A DNA stretch of 64,000 nt, taken from the NCBI GenBank assembly GCA_002839855.1, contig PGYV01000006.1, forward strand, positions 115,811 to 179,810. Reading direction: 5' to 3'. The notes beneath the pieces were generated by a model. That model was not told the DNA's origin, made no database searches, and saw only the letters and a program-made list of their open reading frames with translations. This document shows, piece by piece, positions 36,605 to 46,511 of this stretch (positions within the stretch are counted from its first letter, which is position 1; each line of letters opens with the position of its first letter). Source of the stretch: Candidatus Goldiibacteriota bacterium HGW-Goldbacteria-1 (GTDB lineage Bacteria; Oederibacteriota; PGYV01). Both the position numbers and the translations under genes were made by a program.

Positions 36605-36814
36605 CAGGGGGCAGGTCTTGACTTGATACCTGATAAAATATTATTACATCTCTAAAACCGATAAAAAACTTAACAAACAAAAAAACAATTGGTAAACGCA
36701 TAAGACGTTCTGGCAAGTTTTAAAGAAAATAAAGCAAACATACGAAATAAAAAAACTGCCTGAAAAGATATATAAAAAAGAATTTGTCAGGTATCAAATC
36801 AAGACCTGACCCTG
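36605..36814 (+). mobile_element. MITE-like element, copy 1 (210 bp)
   Basis: Ends are inverted repeats of about 28 bp: left CAGGGGGCAGGTCTTGACTT..., right complement CAGGGTCAGGTCTTGATTTG..., both continuing to GATACCTGA. The interior is AT-rich with no full ORF. The spacer 36480-36852 contains nothing else. TIRs of this CAGGTCTTGA type resemble non-autonomous elements moved by REP-associated (RAYT) transposases, an inference since no transposase is in the window. Confidence 0.8.
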
Positions 36815-36852
36815 TTTTTAAAAAATAAAGTTCTATTAAAGGTGAATCTGAT

Positions 36853-37620
36853 ATGAGACGCATTTTAAGTCTGGCTATGATTTTTTTGTTAGCGGCTGCT
36901 TATGGTCTGTATGCTGCGGATAAAACAGTAAGTGTCGGTGGTATAACCAAGGAAGAGTATCTGGTATTTGCGGCAGCGGCTGAATATATAATGGCTGACA
37001 GTTCGTGGAAAAGTATCAATACCAAATATTTTATGCTGAATAATATAACAGAAAAAAACAGATTTGCAGTAGCTGATGATAAATTATATTCATTTATTAG
37101 CAGGTATATAAAAGATCTGACAAGGGAAATATACACGGATTATATGCTTAAGAACGATAAAGAATACTTAGTAGAACAAAAAATTCCTCTGAAATCAAAA
37201 TATGTTTTGCTTAAGGGTAAACCTGCAAAGGCGGAATCAACGGTTGTTGATGAGGAAATTAACAAAGTTAAATTAAAAATCAGTGAACCAGTTGATCTAA
37301 GTAGGGGTTTATCGGTTAATCTTAAGTTAACGGATATTAAAAACTATAATTTTGAAGCGGAGAAATTAAGACTGGAAAATGGCAAAAAAAATAAAGCTGA
37401 AGAAAAGTCAGATGGATGGGCTGAACTTTACAAAGAACATCCGGGCGCTTCAGGAATTGCGATATTTTCAAGATGTGGTTTTTCAAAGGACGGAAATACG
37501 GTCTTGATCTTTGTTTTAAATCAGTTTGACGGTACAGGAGGTAAAGGGAGCTATTTGCTGATGAAAAAGAAATATGGGAAATGGGTAGTGACTTCGGAAA
37601 CTGTTGTTTATGTTTCGTAG
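36853..37620 (+). CDS. Exported protein of unknown function, flanked by MITE copies
   Basis: No family recognised. The 255-residue product has a signal peptide (LLAAAYGLYAADK, cleavage near residue 22). After it come a helical region with TKEEYLVFAAAAEYIM, a central Lys/Glu-rich stretch (residues about 175-192), and a C-terminal beta-rich part (GIAIFSRCGFSKDGNTVLIF, then GSYLLMKKKYGKWVV) that looks like the end of a compact domain. Base use is more AT-rich than in the housekeeping genes. The gene lies exactly between two nearly identical MITE-like copies in the same orientation, 38 bp after one and 12 bp before the other. Possible recent arrival, role unknown. Confidence 0.7.
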   Translation: MRRILSLAMIFLLAAAYGLYAADKTVSVGGITKEEYLVFAAAAEYIMADSSWKSINTKYFMLNNITEKNRFAVADDKLYSFISRYIKDLTREIYTDYMLKNDKEYLVEQKIPLKSKYVLLKGKPAKAESTVVDEEINKVKLKISEPVDLSRGLSVNLKLTDIKNYNFEAEKLRLENGKKNKAEEKSDGWAELYKEHPGASGIAIFSRCGFSKDGNTVLIFVLNQFDGTGGKGSYLLMKKKYGKWVVTSETVVYVS

Positions 37621-37632
37621 TAATTAAAAAAA

Positions 37633-37839
37633 GGGGGGCAAGTCTTGACTTGATACCTGATAAAATATTATTACATCTCTAAAACCGATAAAAAACTTAA
37701 CAAACTAAAAAACAATTGGTAAACGCATAAGACGTTCTGGCAAGTTTTAAAGAAAATAAAGCAAACATACGAAATAAAGAATCTGCCTGAAAAGATATAT
37801 AAAAAGAATTTGTCAGGTATCAAGTCAAGACCTGACCCC
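37633..37839 (+). mobile_element. MITE-like element, copy 2 (about 207 bp)
   Basis: Nearly identical to copy 1 over its whole length (for example GATAAAATATTATTACATCT and the GACGTTCTGGCAAG stretch). Same orientation. It begins 12 bp after the stop of the gene at 36853. Right end TCAGGTATCAAGTCAAGACC then TGACCCC. Confidence 0.8.
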
Positions 37840-38020
37840 TTTTTTCCTTTTTTACATATTTTTATTGTGCATCCGGTTGCGTAAAACGTTGAGTAGGAGG
37901 GGTAGTTGTACAAATACCGTATTTAATTAATACTTTTTGATAGCTCCAACCCAACATCGAACTTTCATTGACGTAATCAATAAAGTTACATATAATGAAA
38001 GAAAATATTAAGGATTATAT

Positions 38021-38407
38021 ATGAGCAGATTTAATAAATTTATAAAGAGTCTTGGATATGCAATAAATGGGATTATTTATGCATTCAAGGAACAGCATAA
38101 TATTGTTTACATGCTAATAATTGGACTAATAGCCATTGTATCTATTTTTATCTTTAAAATATCGCGAATCGAAGCAGTTATAGTTATTATTATTTGTTTT
38201 GCGGTAATAATTCTTGAGATATTCAATACAGCTCTAGAAAAACTAATAGATAAGCTGCATCCAAAACAAAACATAATAATAGGTATTGTGAAAGACATGT
38301 TGGCAGGGGCTGTATTACTCGCATCAGTGATGGCTGTAGTTGTTGGGATAATGATCTTTTTGCGCCCTTTTTTACAAGTGTTAAAAAGCATTTTTTCTGG
38401 TTGTTAA
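38021..38407 (+). CDS. DgkA-like lipid kinase (diacylglycerol/undecaprenol kinase family)
   Basis: A 128-residue inner-membrane protein with three hydrophobic helices (about 30-52, 53-70, 90-115) preceded by an amphipathic N-terminal part (FIKSLGYAINGIIYAFKEQHN). The kinase signature is visible as ILEIFNTALEKLID (catalytic Glu and Asn-Thr-Ala-x-Glu) followed by VKDMLAGAVLLAS. It should phosphorylate diacylglycerol or undecaprenol on the membrane surface. The gene is AT-rich, between MITE copies 2 and 3. A truncated copy starts 4 bp after its stop. SD is weak (AAGGAT). Confidence 0.85.
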   Translation: MSRFNKFIKSLGYAINGIIYAFKEQHNIVYMLIIGLIAIVSIFIFKISRIEAVIVIIICFAVIILEIFNTALEKLIDKLHPKQNIIIGIVKDMLAGAVLLASVMAVVVGIMIFLRPFLQVLKSIFSGC

Positions 38408-38410
38408 AAT

Positions 38411-38493
38411 AGGGGTCAGGTCTTGATTTGATACTTGATAAAATATTATTACATCTCCAAAACCCAAAAAAATTATCAACAAACCGAAAAAAA
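38411..38493 (+). mobile_element. MITE-like element, copy 3, left end only
   Basis: AGGGGTCAGGTCTTGATTTG and about 60 further bases match the left part of copies 1 and 2, then similarity fades and a GGGACG hairpin repeat follows. The right TIR is missing. It starts 4 bp after the DgkA stop. Confidence 0.7.
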
Positions 38494-38503
38494 ACATAAT
38501 ACA

Positions 38504-38534
38504 CGGGACGCGCAGGAGCACGCCCCCTACGAGA
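38504..38534 (+). repeat. GGGACG-type hairpin repeat, copy 2
   Basis: CGGGACGCGCAGGAGCACG followed by CCCCCTACGAG, one or two differences from the copy at 25444. It abuts the truncated MITE copy 3. Confidence 0.75.
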
Positions 38535-38671
38535 ACAGGACAAATCGGTTTTAATTTTTCTGCTTCTGTTTACAGCTTAAAACACCGACTTTTGCAATTA
38601 TGCAACAATTAACCTCTTGAAAATAAGAGCTTTTGTGATATTATAATTACAATTATAAATCGGAGGATACG

Positions 38672-39460
38672 ATGATCAAAAAATTTGCTGCATTTATAGT
38701 AACCATAATACTGTTTCTGCCTGTGTACATAATGGCGGGGCTTTATGATAATGATGATGACCTTATTCAGGTGGATACCGTTGAAGAACAGTCAACAGGC
38801 AGCCTTCTTAATTCTACAATTGTAAAACCTGCGCCTACGGCAGTGCCTGCGCCTACCGCAAAACCGACGCCTAAACCCACGCCAAAACCGACACCAATAC
38901 CAAAAAAGAAATCTGTATATAGGCCCGCACCCACAGCAATACCTACTACGGTTCCCACAGTGGCAGCTTTACCCGATTTTCAGGTGGCTTCACTTTCAGT
39001 TGAGGAAGTGGTGATAAATAAAAACTCCGCAAATTATTACGGAATGCTTCCGATGCTTACGGGCGAAAAGAAACTTAGGCTTACCATGGCAATAGAAAAT
39101 ATCGGCCTGGGTTTAGCAAATAACACAATAGCGGAACTGCGCGCGGCACACCCAAGGATAGTAATTACCGAAAACATAAAGGACCTTCAGACAATACTTA
39201 AAGGCGAAAAGAAAGAACTGTATTACAACGTGGAAAGGATCACCGGCTACGACGGCCCTGTAAATATACAGCTTACCCTTAAACTTACATCAGGAACCGT
39301 GGAAAAAACATTCCCGCTTGAAGTATTCGCGGAACCGTTTAACCCTATGATGATATACGCCATTCTTGCGGGAATTATCCTGCTGATTATAATCATTATA
39401 CTTATCATTCTTAAATCCAGCGGCAAAAAAAAGAAAAGCAAAGACTATACGCTGGAATAA
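38672..39460 (+). CDS. Exported, C-terminally anchored protein with Pro/Thr linker
   Basis: No specific family recognised. The 262-residue chain has a signal peptide (residues 1-23, IMAGLYDN), an acidic segment, a linker of repeated PTPKPTP and APTA units (about 52-92), and a domain of about 115 residues that looks like an immunoglobulin/CARDB-like sandwich (FQVASLSVEEVVINKN, then LRLTMAIENIGLGLANNTIA and VNIQLTLKLTSGTVEKTF). A membrane helix (about 225-247) with a Lys-rich tail anchors it. A periplasmic adhesive or adaptor role is plausible. It is the gene before secA, with SD GGAGG. Confidence 0.72.
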   Translation: MIKKFAAFIVTIILFLPVYIMAGLYDNDDDLIQVDTVEEQSTGSLLNSTIVKPAPTAVPAPTAKPTPKPTPKPTPIPKKKSVYRPAPTAIPTTVPTVAALPDFQVASLSVEEVVINKNSANYYGMLPMLTGEKKLRLTMAIENIGLGLANNTIAELRAAHPRIVITENIKDLQTILKGEKKELYYNVERITGYDGPVNIQLTLKLTSGTVEKTFPLEVFAEPFNPMMIYAILAGIILLIIIIILIILKSSGKKKKSKDYTLE

Positions 39461-39533
39461 ACCGCTTTCCCAAAGAATTCATAAATTTAAAACTACGCGG
39501 CTTAAAAGCCGCTTATAACGAGAGGACATGCAT

Positions 39534-42146
39534 ATGCTGAATTTTCTAAAACAAATGTTTGGAACCAGAAATGACAGGGAAATAAAAAAACTGCAGCCGA
39601 CAGTTGATATAATAAATGAAATGGAGCCGCAGACAGCCGCAATGACAGACGATGAACTGCGCGGGGAAACCGTAAAATTTAAAGAACGTTTAAAAAACGG
39701 GGAAACCCTTGAAGATATTCTGCCGGCGGCATTCGCGGTTGTAAGGGAAGCCGGCAAAAGAGCCCTTAACATGCGACATTTTGACGTTCAGCTTATGGGT
39801 GGTATGGTTTTAAATTCCGGCAAAATTGCGGAAATGAGAACCGGTGAAGGTAAAACCCTTGTGGCCACCCTTGCCGTATATTTAAACGCCCTTACTGAAA
39901 AAGGCGTGCACGTAATCACGGTAAATGACTACCTGGCGGAACGCGACAGTATGGGTATTGGAAATTTCCGCGGCATGGGAGAGATATACCGTTTTCTGGG
40001 GCTTACAGTGGGATGCATAAAAAACAACATGCCAAACGCGGACAGAAAAAAAGCATACGCCTGCGACATCACATACGGCACAAATTCAGAATTTGGTTTT
40101 GACTACTTAAGGGACAATATGGCTGTTTACCCTGAAGAACGCGTACAGCGAAAATTATATTACTGCATAGTGGACGAAGTTGACAGTATTTTAATTGATG
40201 AAGCCAGAACCCCGTTGATAATTTCAGGCCCCGGCGAAGAATCCACGGACATGTATTACCGCATAGACCGCATAATACCCAAACTTGTCAAAGAACGCGA
40301 TTATGTCATTGACGAAAAAGCGCATAACGCCACACTTACCGAAGCCGGTGTTACCACCGCGGAAAAACTGCTTGAAATTGATAACCTTTATGAACCGCAG
40401 CACATCGAAACCGTGCACCACATAAGCCAGGCATTAAAAGCACACACGCTTTTCAAGCGCGATAAAGACTACATAGTAAAAGAAGGAAAAGTAACCATAG
40501 TTGACGAATTCACCGGCAGGCTTATGCCGGGCCGCAGATGGTCGGACGGGCTTCACCAGGCCGTGGAAGCAAAAGAACGTGTTAAGATAGAACGCGAAAA
40601 CCAGACACTTGCCACCATCACCATTCAGAACTATTTCAGGATGTATGAAAAACTTGCCGGCATGACCGGTACAGCGGAAACAGAATCTGAAGAATTCTGG
40701 CAGATTTACAAGCTTGACGTTATAGTGGTTCCTACAAACAATCCTATGGTAAGAAAAGACGAAGCAGATATGATTTACCTTAACGAAAAGGGCAAATACA
40801 AAGCCATAGCCAATGACATTATGGAGCGCTACAAAAAAGGGCAGCCCGTGCTTGTGGGTACAACCTCTATCGCGAAAAACGAACATTTAAGCGAACTTTT
40901 AAGAAAACGCGGCGTAAAACACGAACTGCTAAACGCTAAAAACCACGAACGAGAAGCTGAAATTGTTTCCATGGCAGGTATGGCGGGAGCCGTAACAGTT
41001 GCCACCAACATGGCAGGACGAGGCACTGACATTAAACTTGGGGAAGGCGTTTTTGAACTTGGCGGGCTTTACGTAATAGGCACGGAACGCCACGAAAGCA
41101 GGCGAATTGACAATCAGTTAAGGGGGCGTTCCGGAAGGCAGGGCGACCCGGGCGAATCACGTTTTTATATTTCGCTTGAAGACGACCTTATGCGTATTTT
41201 CGGATCGGAAAAAATAAAAGGCATGATGACAGGGCTTGGCATGACCGAAGACGAAGAAGTTCAGCATCCGTGGATAAGCAAATCTATAGAACGCGCCCAG
41301 AAATCCGTTGAAGGGCACAACTTTTCCATAAGAAAACACCTGCTTGAATATGACGACGTTATGAACCAGCAGAGGACGGCAATTTATTCAAGGCGCCAGC
41401 TTATACTTGAAGGCGCAAACATTAAAGACACTATAGTTGAAATGATGTCAGAAGTGACAAAGGACATTATTTTTGACGTAGCACCTGAAAAAGTTTACCC
41501 CGAAGAATGGGACTTCGAACAGCTTAAAACCAGGCTTTTTTCAACATACGGAGTGGAATATTCAATAGACCCAAAGACAAAAGACGTATCACAGCTTACC
41601 CGGGAAATACTTGAAGAAGACGTATTTAGCGCTGTTAAAGAAGCTTATGATAAAAAAGAAAAATCACTTGGCGAAGGCCTTATGAGGGAAATTGAAAGAA
41701 GCATCTTTTTGCAGGTCATTGACACCAAATGGAGAGAACACCTGTACAACATGGACCACCTTAAAGAGGGCATTGGGCTTAGGGCTTATGCTCACAAAGA
41801 CCCGCTAATAGAGTACAAAAAGGACGGTTTTAGTATGTTCCAGTCCATGATGGTAAGCCTTGAACACGAAACCGTGGAATTTATTTTCAGGGTTCAGGTG
41901 GTAAACGAAAACCAGCTTGGACGCAGGCAGGCAAGCTCGCGTACTCAGGAACTGCGCCCTGAATTTTCAATGCCTGTTGCGCAGCAGCCCGCAAAACTGG
42001 ACGAAAGGGAAATGTACGCCAATTCCGGCGAAGCCCCGTCAAAGGTGGAAACAATAAGGCGCGACCAGCCCAAAATAGGCAGAAATGACCACTGCCCGTG
42101 CGGAAGCGGAAAAAAGTATAAACTTTGCTGCGGCAAGAATAAATAG
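39534..42146 (+). CDS. secA: SecA preprotein translocase ATPase
   Basis: ATP-driven motor of the Sec pathway, 870 residues. I choose ATG 39534 ([13 protein letters not shown]) because the GAGAGG SD at 39520-39525 is 8 bp away. An ATG two codons earlier is only 2 bp from it. Walker A is in [13 protein letters not shown] (about residue 105), Walker B in [17 protein letters not shown], and the helicase motifs [13 protein letters not shown] and [15 protein letters not shown] follow. The chain ends in the zinc-binding SEC-C motif [14 protein letters not shown], which contacts SecB or the ribosome. A small hairpin (GCGGCTT/AAGCCGC, 39497-39512) sits in the leader. Confidence 0.98.
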   Translation: MLNFLKQMFGTRNDREIKKLQPTVDIINEMEPQTAAMTDDELRGETVKFKERLKNGETLEDILPAAFAVVREAGKRALNMRHFDVQLMGGMVLNSGKIAEMRTGEGKTLVATLAVYLNALTEKGVHVITVNDYLAERDSMGIGNFRGMGEIYRFLGLTVGCIKNNMPNADRKKAYACDITYGTNSEFGFDYLRDNMAVYPEERVQRKLYYCIVDEVDSILIDEARTPLIISGPGEESTDMYYRIDRIIPKLVKERDYVIDEKAHNATLTEAGVTTAEKLLEIDNLYEPQHIETVHHISQALKAHTLFKRDKDYIVKEGKVTIVDEFTGRLMPGRRWSDGLHQAVEAKERVKIERENQTLATITIQNYFRMYEKLAGMTGTAETESEEFWQIYKLDVIVVPTNNPMVRKDEADMIYLNEKGKYKAIANDIMERYKKGQPVLVGTTSIAKNEHLSELLRKRGVKHELLNAKNHEREAEIVSMAGMAGAVTVATNMAGRGTDIKLGEGVFELGGLYVIGTERHESRRIDNQLRGRSGRQGDPGESRFYISLEDDLMRIFGSEKIKGMMTGLGMTEDEEVQHPWISKSIERAQKSVEGHNFSIRKHLLEYDDVMNQQRTAIYSRRQLILEGANIKDTIVEMMSEVTKDIIFDVAPEKVYPEEWDFEQLKTRLFSTYGVEYSIDPKTKDVSQLTREILEEDVFSAVKEAYDKKEKSLGEGLMREIERSIFLQVIDTKWREHLYNMDHLKEGIGLRAYAHKDPLIEYKKDGFSMFQSMMVSLEHETVEFIFRVQVVNENQLGRRQASSRTQELRPEFSMPVAQQPAKLDEREMYANSGEAPSKVETIRRDQPKIGRNDHCPCGSGKKYKLCCGKNK

Positions 42147-42213
42147 CATATATATTTGGATGCAAGTCCGGCAAATATAACAATCTGTTTTTTAACCGCC
42201 GGTAACTGATTGG

Positions 42214-42241
42214 TTGTATTATAGCCTTTATATGTTATTAT
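42214..42241 (+). promoter_or_regulatory. Promoter of the binding protein-kinase unit
   Basis: TTGTAT (42214-42219), 16-bp spacer, TATTAT (42236-42241) with an extended -10 TGT in front. An AAATATA-type inverted repeat (42151-42158 with 42172-42179) just before it may be a weak terminator of secA. Confidence 0.5.
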
Positions 42242-42278
42242 TATTAAAGGATTTAATATAATTATCAGGGGCAGTTAT

Positions 42279-43265
42279 ATGAAAAAATTATTTTTTTTCT
42301 TACTGACTTTAAGCATGGCAGCGGTTTTTATAGGCTGCGGCAAACCGGCAGAACAGGCTTCAAAACCTACAAAAGAAGGCAAAAAAGTTTTTATTGTTGA
42401 TTCATATCATCAGGATTACATCCCTAATTCAATGAGCCGCGATGCGGCTTTAAAAATACTAAAACCCGAAGGTATTGATGTTCAGGTATTCTATCTGGAC
42501 TCTAAAAACATTACGGATATAGGCAGACTAAAACAAAAAGCAAAACAAGCTGTTGAACAAATAAACCAATATAAACCCGATATAATTCTGGCTTTTGATG
42601 ACGCAGCAAGCAAATATGTTATCATGCCGTATTTCAGGAATTCTGAAATTCCCGTTGTATTTAACGGTGTAAACTGGGACGAAAAACAGTACGGATATCC
42701 CTATAAGAATGCCACAGGCCAGCTGGAAGTAGAGCTGCTTCTTGAACTTATTGAAACCATTAAAAAATATTCAAAAGGCAATAAAATCGCGATGCTTACC
42801 GGCGATACCGAAACTGACAGGGATTCGCTGAAATATTATAACAATATTCTTAAAGTATCATTTTCAGAAGTCCGTTTTGTAACTGATTTTGATTCGTGGA
42901 AAAAAGCTTTTCTGGAAATGCAGAAAACTTCAGACGCTTTATTTCTAAGAAATAATCCGGGCATTAGGGGATGGAACACGTCAGAGGCGGAATCGTTCGT
43001 GCTTGAAAATATAAAAGTAATAACATTCACGGTGTCAACGCATCTTGAGGATATTTCAGTTATAAGCTATGCCAAGGATAATTCCGAATTCGGAGAGTAC
43101 TCGGCGCTTACCGCGCTGGATATTTTAAACGGCAAAAAACTTTCTGAAATACCAATTACCAAGTCACACCGCGCAATTGTAATTCTTAATATGAAACTTG
43201 CGAAAAAATTGGGAATAATTTTCCCCATGGAATTTATTGAACAGGCGAGGTTTGCGGGAGAATGA
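42279..43265 (+). CDS. ABC_sub_bind-type lipoprotein (probable sensory partner of the kinase)
   Basis: A 328-residue lipoprotein (lipobox VFIGC, Cys20) of the ABC_sub_bind/Tsi-type periplasmic-binding fold. It has VFIVDSYHQDYIPNSMSRDA, PDIILAFDDAASKYVIMPYF, IPVVFNGVNWDE and a C-terminal GKKLSEIPITKSHRAIVILN. These proteins bind small ligands. No permease or ATPase gene is near. Instead its stop overlaps the ATG of a membrane histidine kinase by 4 bp, so I infer that it presents a ligand to that kinase. The ligand is unknown. Confidence 0.82.
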   Translation: MKKLFFFLLTLSMAAVFIGCGKPAEQASKPTKEGKKVFIVDSYHQDYIPNSMSRDAALKILKPEGIDVQVFYLDSKNITDIGRLKQKAKQAVEQINQYKPDIILAFDDAASKYVIMPYFRNSEIPVVFNGVNWDEKQYGYPYKNATGQLEVELLLELIETIKKYSKGNKIAMLTGDTETDRDSLKYYNNILKVSFSEVRFVTDFDSWKKAFLEMQKTSDALFLRNNPGIRGWNTSEAESFVLENIKVITFTVSTHLEDISVISYAKDNSEFGEYSALTALDILNGKKLSEIPITKSHRAIVILNMKLAKKLGIIFPMEFIEQARFAGE

Positions 43266-44752
43266 ACAAAAAAAGATACAGCATAACAACAGCCGTTTTC
43301 GTCATTGCAATATTCACCTTTTTTCTGTCTTCCGCTTTTTATATTCTGCTTACCGGCACCCGCCTTAAAACAATTATTGACAATAATAAAACCGAACTAA
43401 TCACGCATAAATTTGACGGTATATCCGGTATTCTGGAAAGAAAAAATGACCGTTTAATACTGTCACAAAACATTGATGCTTACCGTAAAGCTTTTCAGGA
43501 TTCCGCGCTTTTCGACATACATAAAACCTACTGCAACAACCTGGAAAAGGGCGCTTCTATACTGATAATTAAACATGACGGCGAAATACTTTCACACCAG
43601 GAACATACCGGCATCAAAATACAAGAAATACCTGAACGCTTAAAAAATAAAATAATATCAAAAGACAGCGGCGAATTCACGGATAATATCAAAAATGAAA
43701 AATTCTGGTATATTTTTAAACATTACCCGTCATGGGACTGGTTTATAGTTTATTCACTTCCGGTAAAAGAAAAGTACTCTGAAATCAAACCTTTTTACGC
43801 CGGATTCATAGCGGCGGGAGGGGCGGCGTTTCTTGCAGGAATGCTGTTTTTAACATTTTTTGTTTATAAATCCCTGCTTCCAATTGTAAAACTTACAAAA
43901 GCCACCGAAGCCATTACCGAAGGCGATTTAAATTACAGAATTGACACTTATGGCTATGATGAAATATCGGTACTTGCGGAAAACTTTGAAAAAATGCGCG
44001 TAAGTATAAAAGATAAAATCATGGAACTTGAAAAGACAATGAAAGAACTTAAGCGTTCTAACGAGGATCTGGAGCAATACGCTTACGTATCTTCCCACGA
44101 CTTAAAAGAACCCCTGCGTATCCTGCGCCTTTATTCAGACCTGCTGCAAAAAAAATACAGCCCTTCACTTAATGACGAAGTAAAAGAAATACTGAATTTT
44201 ATTTCCACCGCGGCCGAACGCATGACAACGCAGATACAGGACATTCTTGAATATTCCAGAGCCGGCAGGTTTGAAAGCGGTATTGAGACCATTAATATTA
44301 AAGAACTTATAAATGGAGTAATTATGTCTTATTCAAAGATGTATTCAAACGCAGTAATCAAATACGAAAGCGGCGAAGTTTTTATCATAGAAGGCGACAG
44401 CACAGGTTTTAAACAGGTTTTTTCCAATCTGATTGAAAATGCCATTAAATATAACCGGTCAGAAATCCCCGAAATAAAAATAACTTCTTTTATTGAAAAT
44501 GATAACGTGGTATTTGCTGTTGCCGACAACGGTATCGGTATAAATAAAACATATTTTGATAAGATATTTGAAATCTTTGAAAGCCTTCATCCAAAAGATG
44601 AATTTCCGGGCACCGGCATAGGGCTGGCGCTGTGTAAAAAAGTGGTGGAACGCCACGGAGGCAGAATATGGGTGGAATCTGACGGCGAAGGCGGGCCGGG
44701 CTCTGTATTCAAATTTAAGCTTCCCCTAAAACAAAGGCGGGCCTCGGGCTGA
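43262..44752 (+). CDS. Membrane sensor histidine kinase (HAMP, phytochrome-type HisKA)
   Basis: A 496-residue two-pass kinase. TM1 is about residues 13-33, a periplasmic sensing region of about 145 residues follows, TM2 is about 180-203, then a HAMP linker (ATEAITEGDLNYRI), a coiled coil, and the HisKA helix with phospho-acceptor His279 in YVSSHDLKEPLRIL. The ATPase part has N-box NLIENAIKYN, G1 VADNGIGI and G2 PGTGIGLALCKKVVERHGG. The DLKEPLR form of the His box is the type that partners Rcp1-like single-domain receivers, and one is encoded at 47320. It is translationally coupled to the upstream binding protein. Confidence 0.9.
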   Translation: MNKKRYSITTAVFVIAIFTFFLSSAFYILLTGTRLKTIIDNNKTELITHKFDGISGILERKNDRLILSQNIDAYRKAFQDSALFDIHKTYCNNLEKGASILIIKHDGEILSHQEHTGIKIQEIPERLKNKIISKDSGEFTDNIKNEKFWYIFKHYPSWDWFIVYSLPVKEKYSEIKPFYAGFIAAGGAAFLAGMLFLTFFVYKSLLPIVKLTKATEAITEGDLNYRIDTYGYDEISVLAENFEKMRVSIKDKIMELEKTMKELKRSNEDLEQYAYVSSHDLKEPLRILRLYSDLLQKKYSPSLNDEVKEILNFISTAAERMTTQIQDILEYSRAGRFESGIETINIKELINGVIMSYSKMYSNAVIKYESGEVFIIEGDSTGFKQVFSNLIENAIKYNRSEIPEIKITSFIENDNVVFAVADNGIGINKTYFDKIFEIFESLHPKDEFPGTGIGLALCKKVVERHGGRIWVESDGEGGPGSVFKFKLPLKQRRASG

Positions 44753-44783
44753 ACTGAAACGCTTAAAGCCTTTTAAAACCGCT

Positions 44784-44813
44784 ATGTCAATTCATTCCCG
44801 TATTTGCTATAAT
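44784..44813 (+). promoter_or_regulatory. Promoter of the sigma-54 activator gene
   Basis: ATGTCA (44784-44789), 18-bp spacer, extended -10 TGCTATAAT (hexamer 44808-44813), 18 bp before the ATG at 44831. The activator can therefore be made independently of the kinase unit. Confidence 0.6.
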
Positions 44814-44830
44814 GGTAAAAAGGGGATTAA

Positions 44831-46171
44831 ATGAAAATACTTATTTACGCATCAAAAGAAAAGGCGGATTATTTCAGGCAGCTGGTATCATCCAATAACG
44901 TGGAATTTTTACACCTTGAAAAAAAAGAAAATATTTCTGTCCCTTCAGATATAATTCCTTACTTTGACCTTGCCTTAATATCGCTTTCTTTTGACTTTGA
45001 CACATCTTACGCTTTGATTCAGAAACTTCGTGAAGAGCGTTCCGGTTCAAAAGTGGCGGCAATAGCAGAAAGAAATGCAGCGGACGATATCATGAGCAAA
45101 CTTTTCGAAATGGACATTGATGACTATTTTATCCTGCCTGATGATTCAAAACGCCTTTTATGGGCCATAGAAAAATTATCTTCCCCCAAAAATATCGAAA
45201 AACAAAGTATTAAAAAGGGCGAAGACCGCCTTGTAATTATCGGTGAATCTCCGTCTGTTTTAAATATGATGAAATTCATTAAAAAAACCGCGCCTTCAGA
45301 CCTTCCGGTTCTTATAGAAGGCGATAGCGGCACAGGCAAAGAACTTATAGCCAACGCGCTTCATGTTCAAAGCAGCCGCTCTTCCGGGCCTATTATCGCA
45401 ATTAACTGCGGCGCGATGCCGCACGACCTTTTAGAGAACGAACTGTTCGGCCACGAAAAAGGCGCCTTTACGGGCGCCGCAGGTAAAAAAAGAGGCCTGT
45501 TTGAACTGGCAGACAACGGCACGCTTTTCATAGATGAAATAGGGGAAATGGACGGCGCCTCTCAGGTTAAACTGCTGCGCGTGCTTGAAACAGGCACCTT
45601 CCGCAGGCTGGGAAGCACCGAAGAGCTTCATTCAGATGTCCGCATAATTGCGGCTACAAACAAAGTTCTGGAAAATGAAATAACCGCAGGCAGGTTTAGG
45701 ACAGACCTTTATTACCGTTTATCCGTTTTAAGAATAGCGGTACCGGCTTTAAGAGAACGTGCGTCCGACATACCGCTTCTTATAAACCACTTTATAAATC
45801 AGTCCGGCATCGATAAGAATATCAGCACAGAAACTATTGAAGCACTTACAGCTTATTCATGGCCCGGAAATATCCGCGAACTTAAGAACGCTGTAAACAG
45901 CGCGGTTGTGATGTCTGAAGGGCAGGAGATTAAAATAAGCGACTTTCCGGAAGCGGTAAGAAAAAAACAACAGACCTCTCCCGTACAGATTTCACAGGAT
46001 GACGGTGATAATACAGGGACTTTAAAAAACTTTATCGAAACAGCAGAAAAAGAATTTTTCATAAGGGCTTTAAACAAATTTGGCGAGAACAAAACAGAAA
46101 TGGCCAAAGCCCTTAACATAAGCAGGGATATGCTTTACAGGAAGCTGAATAAGTACGGGATTTCGTACTGA
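44831..46171 (+). CDS. Sigma-54-dependent activator with a degenerate (pseudo-)receiver domain
   Basis: A 446-residue bacterial enhancer-binding protein. The AAA+ domain is complete: Walker [17 protein letters not shown] (about residue 160), the sigma-54 contact loop GAFTGA in [16 protein letters not shown], Walker [13 protein letters not shown], and the arginine fingers further on. The C-terminal Fis-type HTH is [20 protein letters not shown]. The N-terminal 115 residues have a receiver-like pattern, but the acidic pocket is absent (LIYAS in place of VxDD), the phospho-acceptor site reads LALISLSF with no Asp, and the conserved Lys is lost (YFILPDD). Phosphorylation is therefore not expected. 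Its gene is followed by a consensus sigma-54 promoter at 46512. Confidence 0.92.
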   Translation: MKILIYASKEKADYFRQLVSSNNVEFLHLEKKENISVPSDIIPYFDLALISLSFDFDTSYALIQKLREERSGSKVAAIAERNAADDIMSKLFEMDIDDYFILPDDSKRLLWAIEKLSSPKNIEKQSIKKGEDRLVIIGESPSVLNMMKFIKKTAPSDLPVLIEGDSGTGKELIANALHVQSSRSSGPIIAINCGAMPHDLLENELFGHEKGAFTGAAGKKRGLFELADNGTLFIDEIGEMDGASQVKLLRVLETGTFRRLGSTEELHSDVRIIAATNKVLENEITAGRFRTDLYYRLSVLRIAVPALRERASDIPLLINHFINQSGIDKNISTETIEALTAYSWPGNIRELKNAVNSAVVMSEGQEIKISDFPEAVRKKQQTSPVQISQDDGDNTGTLKNFIETAEKEFFIRALNKFGENKTEMAKALNISRDMLYRKLNKYGISY

Positions 46172-46184
46172 TAGAAGCTTAGAC

Positions 46185-46210
46185 GCTTGGATGCTTAGAG
46201 GCTTGGTAAG
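46185..46210 (+). repeat. Word array B, left arm (GCTTGGA type)
   Basis: GCTTGGATGCTTAGAGGCTT continuing GGTAAG, within a word-rich stretch that starts directly after the activator stop (46172). It matches the reverse complement of 46375-46400 in about 22 of 26 positions. Confidence 0.65.
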
Positions 46211-46310
46211 AACGGACGGTTAGACAATTGACAAAACAAATACAAAAATTAAATCCGCGTAATCATAAGAAACGTGCTTAACAATTAATATGCAATCTAA
46301 ACCAACTACA

Positions 46311-46340
46311 ACTGCCGCGCCTTAAAAGGCGCGCCTACCA
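46311..46340 (-). repeat. TGGTAG palindromic REP, copy 4 (inverted)
   Basis: On the minus strand TGGTAGGCGCGCC then TTTTAAGGCGCGGCAGT. GGCGCGCC/GGCGCG self-complementarity gives a hairpin. It lies between the arms of word array B. Confidence 0.8.
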
Positions 46341-46350
46341 ACGCTCTTGT

Positions 46351-46406
46351 ATTCCAAGCCTCCAAGCCTCCAAGCATTCCAAGCCTCTAAACATCTAAGC
46401 CTCTGC
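46351..46406 (-). repeat. Word array B, right arm (inverted)
   Basis: The reverse complement is a chain of GCTTGGA and GGCTTGG words (GGCTTGGAATGCTTGGAGGC and so on), inverted relative to the left arm near 46185. Confidence 0.7.
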
Positions 46407-46511
46407 GATAGTTTCTTCACTGTCCTAATAATCATACACCTGCCTGTTGCAAAATGGAGTGCTGTTACAATACACTTCCTGATTTTCCCTTTATAAATAA
46501 CAAAAATACAT

